From: an uncultured Bacteroidaceae bacterium
GTDB lineage: Bacteria > Bacteroidota > Bacteroidia > Bacteroidales > Bacteroidaceae
Reading direction: 5' to 3'
DNA length: 5,686 nt
NCBI GenBank assembly: GCA_934394435.1
Contig: CAKRRN010000056.1
Location: forward strand, 1-5,686
A program made the translations under genes and the position numbers. Below the pieces are notes generated by a model, which did no database searches, was not told where the DNA came from, and worked only from the letters and a program-made list of their open reading frames with translations. Positions 1 through 4,212 of this stretch are shown here, piece after piece (positions within the stretch are counted from its first letter, which is position 1; each line of letters begins with the position of its first letter).

Positions 1-79
1 ACTCGTAAACCCTTGTCAACTACGTTCACGATATGACAAAATAAAAGCTCCGCAAATTCTCCACGGTAGAAATACGATG

Positions 80-111
80 CAAAAATATGTGGAAAATCGG
101 GAACAGCCAAA
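80..111 (-). promoter_or_regulatory. Bacteroidota-type promoter reading out of the window to the left
   Basis: On the minus strand TTTG (111-108) is followed by exactly 20 bases and then TATTTTTG (87-80). This matches the Bacteroidota primary-sigma consensus of a -33 TTTG and a -7 TAnnTTTG at every defined position. The predicted transcription start is roughly 70-76, giving a leader of at least about 70 nt within the window. The gene it serves lies beyond position 1 and cannot be identified. That a promoter starts so soon after the kinase-LRR stop implies the left neighbour is transcribed independently. Confidence 0.6.
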
Positions 112-166
112 AAGCACTCAGAAAGTGTTAAAAATCAAAGAGTATTGAAAATCAAGACTTTATGTT

Positions 167-196
167 TGGTTAGTCATAGTAAGTTATGGTTAGTTA
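167..196. repeat. Three tandem 10-bp units (TGGTTAGTYA-like)
   Basis: Read on the plus strand, the units are TGGTTAGTCA (167-176), TAGTAAGTTA (177-186) and TGGTTAGTTA (187-196). Units 1 and 3 differ at one base, while the middle unit is more diverged, so a 20-bp period is also possible. The array begins only a few bases past the stop codon of the kinase-LRR gene and lies upstream of the leftward promoter. The 10-bp period is about one helical turn. Function unknown: it may be simple-sequence expansion, a scar of repeat recombination or a protein-binding array. Confidence 0.55.
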
Positions 197-203
197 TAAG
201 GCT

Positions 204-1748
204 CTAAATACATTTAAAAAAGGCACTGTTTCCAATACTCGTCACACTATTCGGAATGACGTATGATTTCAGTTTTTGATTACGAAATGAAATGATTCTG
301 CTTTTGTCCTTATTGAACAAGACATTATCTTCATAGATAAAGTTCGGTGATAAGCATTCAACCTTACCATTCCATAATAAAAACGGATTGCCATTTATGC
401 ACATTACACTATTAGGAATGATAATTTTTGCCAAAGAATCACACCAAAAAAAGGCATCGTTCCCAATACTAGTCACGCTATTCGGAATGACGACTTCTGC
501 CAAAGACATGCAGGCCGTAAAGACATGGTCTCCAATACTCGTCACGCTATTCGGAATGACGACTTCTGCCAAAGACATGCAGCCCGAAAAGGCGCTGTCT
601 CCAATACTCGTTACACTATTGGGAATGAGGACTTCTGTCAAAGACATACAGCCCGAAAAGGCACCATTGCATATAATCTTGGTTCCTTCTTTAAGGAAGT
701 AAGTTCCAGATAAGCGGCGGCATGCTTTCAATAGTTTTCTCCCATCCTTACTGTATTTCACTCCCCATTTATCGACAAAAGCTTCTTTCAGGTCTTCTCC
801 TGTTACTTTGGTTGACACTTCTTCAATCACAGGAGACAGGGTTGGCTTTTCGCCTATAAACAGTCTGAAGGAGCAGGATGAAAGTTCTTTCTTTGCCAAG
901 GCGAGCAAGAAGAGAGAGTAAAGAGTGCAGAAATCTTGGTCGCACATCAATGGCTGCAAGGCGGAGATGGTCTGGCTGTTTGCAGGATTGCGATAATCAC
1001 TCTCTGAGAAGAGAAGACGGTCCGATGCACCATAAGTGTCCAGCAAAGTGGGCGCCATGGAGATTGCCTTCAGCGAGAGGGCGATGCTTGCCAAGGAGAA
1101 ATCGTCTAGGGTCTCATCGAAGTCATTCACGGTACGCAAGGGATGGCAGAAATCCTTGGTGCCGATGGTGGGAGACTTGCTGCCCTTCATCGAAGGCACA
1201 AACATTCCATCATAATCCACCAATGCGAGAGAACAATCAGCACGGATGATGATATTGTCGGGTTTGATGTCTCCATGGGCAAATGGTTGGGAGCGGAGCC
1301 AAGCTGCCATCTTGCAAAAACGATAGCAAAGCAGCGACATGGCGTGTTGGTTGTGACTATTGGATGCGATGTATGCATCCATCGTCTCTCCCTCCACCCA
1401 GTCCATCAGCAACACAGGGAATTCGTCATCAGGGCATTGACTGTCCACGAAGAGTTCCTTCTCCATGTACTTCACTGGGGTGATGTAAGAGGACTCTACC
1501 ATATCCAGTTCATCAGCAATCTGACGATAGGCATCCGCACGCCCTTCTTGTTCCTCAGTAAAGCATTTTAGTGCATAAAATTTCCCCGTACGCTCGTCTC
1601 GCATCTTAAACACCACGGCAAAAGCGCCGCTACTGCGATAGGGCTCACCGTGATTGTCCAATACGGGAGTCAGATGGGCCAACTTATCAAGATTGTCACC
1701 AGCATCCTGGATGGCCTTTACATATTCAGATATCAATGGATACTGCAT
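204..1748 (-). CDS. Ser/Thr protein-kinase-like domain fused to BspA-type leucine-rich repeats
   Basis: The product has 514 residues, no signal peptide and no membrane segment, so it should be cytoplasmic. Residues about 35-230 form a Hanks-type kinase domain: glycine-rich loop SSGAFAVVF (39-47), VAIK-like YALKC with K61, hinge region LLMDWVEGE (113-121), catalytic loop HGDIKPDN (158-165, D160 and N165), metal-binding DYDG (178-181), GT at 196-197 and a DDFSLA segment (215-220). The usual HRD arginine is glycine. The catalytic residues are kept, so activity is plausible. A linker of unclear fold (about 230-350) leads to 23-residue LRR_5/BspA repeats built on IPNSVTSIG..AF..C (375-514), interrupted by a long unit at 444-497. 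The protein ends at FKCI, midway through a repeat, suggesting truncation. From memory, DYDGMxVP also occurs in kinases linked with PP2C and VWA partners (TerY-type triads), but none is present here. Substrate unknown. Confidence 0.85.
   Translation of the reverse strand: MQYPLISEYVKAIQDAGDNLDKLAHLTPVLDNHGEPYRSSGAFAVVFKMRDERTGKFYALKCFTEEQEGRADAYRQIADELDMVESSYITPVKYMEKELFVDSQCPDDEFPVLLMDWVEGETMDAYIASNSHNQHAMSLLCYRFCKMAAWLRSQPFAHGDIKPDNIIIRADCSLALVDYDGMFVPSMKGSKSPTIGTKDFCHPLRTVNDFDETLDDFSLASIALSLKAISMAPTLLDTYGASDRLLFSESDYRNPANSQTISALQPLMCDQDFCTLYSLFLLALAKKELSSCSFRLFIGEKPTLSPVIEEVSTKVTGEDLKEAFVDKWGVKYSKDGRKLLKACRRLSGTYFLKEGTKIICNGAFSGCMSLTEVLIPNSVTSIGDSAFSGCMSLAEVVIPNSVTSIGDHVFTACMSLAEVVIPNSVTSIGNDAFFWCDSLAKIIIPNSVMCINGNPFLLWNGKVECLSPNFIYEDNVLFNKDKSRIISFRNQKLKSYVIPNSVTSIGNSAFFKCI
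463..669 (-). repeat. Tandem 69-bp units encoding the LRRs
   Basis: Three consecutive 69-bp units (463-531, 532-600, 601-669 in plus coordinates) each encode one 23-residue BspA-type leucine-rich repeat of the kinase-LRR gene. By eye, the first two differ at about 7 positions and the second and third at about 11. A further partial copy of the same core occurs at 232-265, after the longer 54-residue unit. The period is an exact multiple of three, so gain or loss of a unit by recombination would keep the reading frame. Similarity at the DNA level, not only in protein, points to fairly recent duplication or gene conversion. Confidence 0.85.
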
Positions 1749-1801
1749 ATTGAGCCTATTTTATTCGTTGTCACGGGATGTATTCCCCAAGACGTCATGT
1801 G

Positions 1802-1833
1802 TAAAGATACATATTATATTTATACCTCACAAG
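1802..1833 (-). promoter_or_regulatory. Candidate promoter of the kinase-LRR gene
   Basis: On the minus strand CTTG (1833-1830) is followed by 20 bases and TATCTTTA (1809-1802). This is a 3/4 match to the Bacteroidota -33 TTTG and a 7/8 match to the -7 TAnnTTTG with the same 20-base spacing as the leftward promoter at 80-111. The predicted start near 1795 gives a leader of about 45-50 nt. The gene's ATG (1748-1746) is preceded by A-rich sequence with AGG but no strong Shine-Dalgarno, as is usual in this phylum. Confidence 0.4.
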
Positions 1834-1897
1834 AAAACAACGAAATATCCGCTGAGCCGTAAAAACGTATCTACGGAAATAAGTCTCTCTAAAAAAG

Positions 1898-1940
1898 TAA
1901 TACTATAATACTTGCCCATTGAATATTATATTACTTGGGC
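1898..1940. repeat. Two imperfect 20-bp direct repeats upstream of the kinase promoter
   Basis: Plus-strand 1898-1917 and 1921-1940 align without gaps at about 15 of 20 positions, sharing the core TATTACTTG/TAATACTTG and ending in GCCC or GGGC. They are offset by 23 bp, roughly two helical turns, and sit about 65-105 bp upstream of the candidate -33 box of the kinase-LRR gene. The ends also allow a TGCCCA/TGGGCA pairing. This could be a tandem binding site for a regulator, but no known operator is recognised. The rest of 1749-2085 contains the kinase promoter and the eno terminator and no gene. Confidence 0.4.
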
Positions 1941-1985
1941 ATTATCGGGTGAGCCCTACAAATCTCCTTCCATAGTCTATTAGGT

Positions 1986-2026
1986 AAAAAAAAATAACCC
2001 CTCCACCTTTCACAAGGTAGAGGGGT
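1986..2026 (-). terminator. Intrinsic terminator of the fldA-eno unit
   Basis: On the minus strand the arms 2026-2014 and 2009-1997 form a 13-bp stem with one G-U wobble and a four-base GTGA loop. It is followed by TA and then nine consecutive T residues (1994-1986). It lies about 60 bp beyond the enolase stop codon, the expected place. No T-tract follows the stem in the plus direction, so it should act only on leftward transcription. It should insulate the kinase-LRR gene from the fldA-eno transcript. Confidence 0.9.
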
Positions 2027-2085
2027 CACAAAAACTTCAATCATTATTATGGTTTTATCACGTATGGTCTGATTACAGATTTGCT

Positions 2086-3393
2086 CTATCTGACACGCTC
2101 GTAACCATAGCGTGCCGTACCGCCCAACTGCTCCTCTATGCGTAGCAGCTGGTTATACTTGGCCATGCGGTCTGTACGAGACAGAGAGCCTGTCTTTATT
2201 TGACCAGAATTGGTAGCCACAGCGATGTCGGCTATAGCGGTGTCTTCTGTTTCACCAGAGCGGTGAGAGGTCACGGTGGTATAGCCGTGGCGGTGTGCCA
2301 TCTCGATAGCATCGAGAGTCTCGCTGAGGGAACCAATCTGATTTACCTTTATCAATATAGAGTTTGCCGCGCCCATGGCAATGCCCTTGCGCAGGAACTT
2401 GACGTTTGTGACGAAGAGGTCATCACCAACCAGTTGGCACTTTCCCCCCAGGCGTTGTGTCAGCAACACCCAGTTGTCCCAGTCATTCTCGTCAAGTCCG
2501 TCTTCGATGGAGTCAATAGGATAAGTATCTACCAGATGCTCCAGAAAATCAATCTGCTCAGCGGCAGAGAGTTTCTTGCCATTGGGATCTTTCTTTTTCC
2601 CGTTCTTGAGTTGCTTATAGTCGTAGAACCATTTGCCATCCTCTTGCACAGCAAACTCAGAAGCAGCACAGTCCATGGCAATTCTCACGTCTTTTCCTGG
2701 CTCATAGCCTGCAGCCTTGATGGCATCGCATATAATCTGCAAAGCATCCTCTATTCCATCCAGAGCTGGCGCGAAACCACCTTCGTCACCTACAGCCGTT
2801 GAGAGTCCACGCTTCTTGAGCAACGCAGCCAGATTGTGGAAGACCTCTGCACCCATACGCACGGCTTCGCTCTCGCTTTTGGCACCGATAGGTCTGATCA
2901 TAAATTCCTGGAAGGCTATAGGCGCATCTGAATGTGCTCCGCCATTGATAATATTCATCATAGGTACGGGCAGTACGTAAGCATTCGCCCCACCTATATA
3001 GCGATAAAGTGGTAGTCCCAATGCCTTGGCAGCAGCCTGTGCCACAGCAAGACTCACACCCAGTATGGCGTTTGCACCAAGACGACTCTTGGTGGGCGTT
3101 CCGTCCAGGTCTATCATCATCTGGTCTAACGCACGCTGTTCGAACACATCTTTGCCTACCAGTTCGGGAGCAATAATCTCATTTACATTTCTCACAGCCT
3201 TCAGAGTGCCCTTGCCCAGGTAACGGCTCTTGTCACCATCACGTAGTTCCAAAGCCTCATTCTCTCCCGTACTTGCCCCAGAGGGTACGGCAGCTCTTCC
3301 CAACACGCCATTTTCCAATGTCACATCTACCTCTACTGTAGGGTTGCCACGCGAATCGAGTATCTCGCGGGCATGTATCTTCTGTATCTTCAT
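2086..3393 (-). CDS. eno: Enolase (2-phosphoglycerate hydratase)
   Basis: Enolase interconverts 2-phosphoglycerate and phosphoenolpyruvate in glycolysis and gluconeogenesis, as a Mg2+-dependent cytoplasmic enzyme. From the ATG at 3393 the product is 435 residues, close to the family's usual 420-435. Visible landmarks are the mobile loop SGASTG (38-43), GGAH (151-154), QEFM with E163, GDEGGFAP with E204, the metal ligands D241, E297 (IEDGL) and D324 (GDDLFVTN), catalytic K349 (LIKVNQIG), the SHRSGETED signature (376-384) and K400. No key residue is missing. A GTG codon lies directly before the ATG (3396-3394); the ATG gives the normal MKIQKIHAREILDSRG start. A lysine-rich stretch at 263-274 (NGKKKDPNGKK) looks like a surface loop. 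The gene starts 42 bp after the flavodoxin stop with no clear promoter between, and is followed by a strong terminator, so it is probably the distal gene of fldA-eno. Confidence 0.97.
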   Translation of the reverse strand: MKIQKIHAREILDSRGNPTVEVDVTLENGVLGRAAVPSGASTGENEALELRDGDKSRYLGKGTLKAVRNVNEIIAPELVGKDVFEQRALDQMMIDLDGTPTKSRLGANAILGVSLAVAQAAAKALGLPLYRYIGGANAYVLPVPMMNIINGGAHSDAPIAFQEFMIRPIGAKSESEAVRMGAEVFHNLAALLKKRGLSTAVGDEGGFAPALDGIEDALQIICDAIKAAGYEPGKDVRIAMDCAASEFAVQEDGKWFYDYKQLKNGKKKDPNGKKLSAAEQIDFLEHLVDTYPIDSIEDGLDENDWDNWVLLTQRLGGKCQLVGDDLFVTNVKFLRKGIAMGAANSILIKVNQIGSLSETLDAIEMAHRHGYTTVTSHRSGETEDTAIADIAVATNSGQIKTGSLSRTDRMAKYNQLLRIEEQLGGTARYGYERVR

Positions 3394-3435
3394 CACTATA
3401 TCTTATTTAATCTATTAGAGTAATCAATAAAGAAA

Positions 3436-3930
3436 TCACATTTCGCTCTTCACACGGCTAACCCAGTCGTCAAGGCGTGCTTCTGTCTGGTCACTCTCGT
3501 TCATCTCGTCGAGAGCACAACCAATCCAATGACCGTCTACGATGGATTCAGACTCGCAGGGACTGTAGCCCTCAGTGCTCATACCTGTACCGATAAGGGT
3601 AGCTCCGTCACATGCCTGACGGATAAGAGCCATCGCATTACAGAATGTATCTGGGTAACAAGCAGAATCGCCACAACCGAAAAGCGCCACACGCTTGCCC
3701 GTAAGGTCACAGCGCTTTAGCACCTCTACCCCATCATACCAGTCATCCTGCAGTTCTCCATCGCCCCATGTACTGCTTCCCAATACCAACACATCATGGT
3801 CGCGCACCACATTCTCGTCTAGGTCTGTCACACAGTACACTTGATCTGTGCCCAACTTCTCCGCCACGCGCGAAGCTAGGCTCTCACAGGTTCCCGTTGT
3901 AGAACCATATACAACTGCAATCTTGTTCAT
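3436..3930 (-). CDS. fldA: Long-chain flavodoxin
   Basis: Flavodoxin is a small FMN-binding electron carrier that can replace ferredoxin in low-potential reactions. The product is 164 residues, typical of the long-chain class (about 160-176). It shows the FMN-phosphate loop YGSTTGT (8-14), the first flavin-stacking region STWGDGELQDDW with W55 and the second GCGDSACYPDTF with Y92. The segment about 114-137 matches the long-chain insertion, and the C-terminus resembles the family's ALDE...R...W pattern. The start is the ATG at 3930, preceded by GAGAG; an in-frame TTG nine bases upstream would add three residues that the family does not need. The protein has nine cysteines (15, 33, 74, 86, 91, 97, 107, 125, 138), many for a flavodoxin, with C15 just after the phosphate loop. 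It is the first gene of a likely two-gene unit with eno. Confidence 0.93.
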   Translation of the reverse strand: MNKIAVVYGSTTGTCESLASRVAEKLGTDQVYCVTDLDENVVRDHDVLVLGSSTWGDGELQDDWYDGVEVLKRCDLTGKRVALFGCGDSACYPDTFCNAMALIRQACDGATLIGTGMSTEGYSPCESESIVDGHWIGCALDEMNESDQTEARLDDWVSRVKSEM

Positions 3931-3993
3931 ATCTCTCAATCTTCGTTTTTATATAATAATCAGCAAGTGGAGGTTTTTATCCTTAACCCGATG

Positions 3994-4025
3994 CAAAGGT
4001 ACAGCCATCCCTCCAATACGGCAAT
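3994..4025 (-). promoter_or_regulatory. Promoter of fldA(-eno)
   Basis: On the minus strand ATTG (4025-4022) is followed by 20 bases and TACCTTTG (4001-3994). The -7 box matches TAnnTTTG exactly and the -33 box matches TTTG at three of four positions. The predicted start near 3988 leaves a leader of about 55-60 nt before the fldA ATG. An 8-bp inverted repeat begins at the upstream edge of the -33 box, which suggests regulation. Confidence 0.6.
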
Positions 4026-4064
4026 ACTCAAAAAATATGGTTCTTACATACCTATATTTGAGTA
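4025..4064. promoter_or_regulatory. 8-bp perfect inverted repeat upstream of the fldA promoter
   Basis: TACTCAAA (4025-4032) and TTTGAGTA (4057-4064) are exact reverse complements separated by 24 bases, so the half-sites are centred 32 bp apart, close to three helical turns. The stem can be extended inwards (TATGG against CCTATA) with a small A bulge. The site abuts the -33 box of fldA and lies between two divergent genes, where an activator or repressor could act on either. No known operator motif is recognised, and AT-rich sequence makes chance dyads fairly common. Confidence 0.35.
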
Positions 4065-4113
4065 GCGACACACATTGGGAAAGGGTCTCCTGGAAGCAAG
4101 TGTAGAAGAACCG

Positions 4114-4175
4114 TACTTTTGTTTGGCCTATTTGCAGACTGATGCCGCATAATCAGAAAAAAGTATGTATCTTTA
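4114..4175 (+). promoter_or_regulatory. Candidate -7 boxes for the permease gene
   Basis: Two plus-strand matches to TAnnTTTG precede the permease: TACTTTTG (4114-4121, exact) and TATCTTTA (4168-4175, 7/8). Neither has a good TTTG box 19-21 bases upstream, so the choice is uncertain. The second sits within ATGTATCTTTAC (4165-4176), the same 12-mer found at the kinase-LRR promoter (minus strand, 1812-1801), and would give a leader of about 30 nt. The first would give about 85 nt. A CTGAT/ATCAG dyad (4139-4156) lies between them. Confidence 0.35.
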
Positions 4176-4212
4176 CCTTATCATTCAACCACATTACCAT
4201 TACCTCAAACAT

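Larger units (their letters stand above)
1..203. other. Intergenic region left of the kinase-LRR gene
   Basis: I find no convincing gene here. The stretch is AT-rich and contains a leftward promoter and three tandem decamers, both listed separately. On the minus strand no ATG follows the predicted transcription start before the window edge, so whatever the promoter drives begins outside. No strong intrinsic terminator for the kinase-LRR gene is visible; the best candidate is a 4-bp stem (CACT/AGTG) followed by five T residues near 110-126 on the minus strand, which is weak and overlaps the leftward promoter. Confidence 0.6.

Noticed and set aside
13..39. TTGTCA/TGACAA inverted repeat as a terminator
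   Set aside because: Only 6 bp of stem with a 15-base loop, and no T-tract in a useful position on the minus strand. It is mentioned only as possible leader structure.
2..148. An open plus-strand frame of 49 codons entering from the left edge, ending at TGA 146-148
   Set aside because: It has no recognisable motif, its codons are AT-driven, and it overlaps a consensus promoter on the other strand. It could be the tail of a gene outside the window, but nothing in the sequence supports that.
463..669. CRISPR-like regular repeats
   Set aside because: The units are contiguous 69-bp coding repeats with no unique spacers, and translate into LRRs on the minus strand.
388..713. Plus-strand reading frames with repeated segments across the LRR region
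   Set aside because: These mirror the 69-bp periodicity of the minus-strand LRR gene and are antisense shadows without their own start signals or homology.
3394..3396. GTG as the enolase start
   Set aside because: The adjacent ATG at 3393 gives the usual MKIQKIHAREILDSRG beginning, so the extra codon is unnecessary.
3931..3939. TTG as the flavodoxin start
   Set aside because: It would add three residues before the first beta strand; the ATG at 3930 fits the family's N-terminus and has GAGAG just upstream.
4039..4112. GGTTCTT/AAGAACC inverted repeat in the fldA-permease intergenic region
   Set aside because: The 7-bp arms are 60 bases apart and straddle other candidate sites; chance occurrence is as likely as function.
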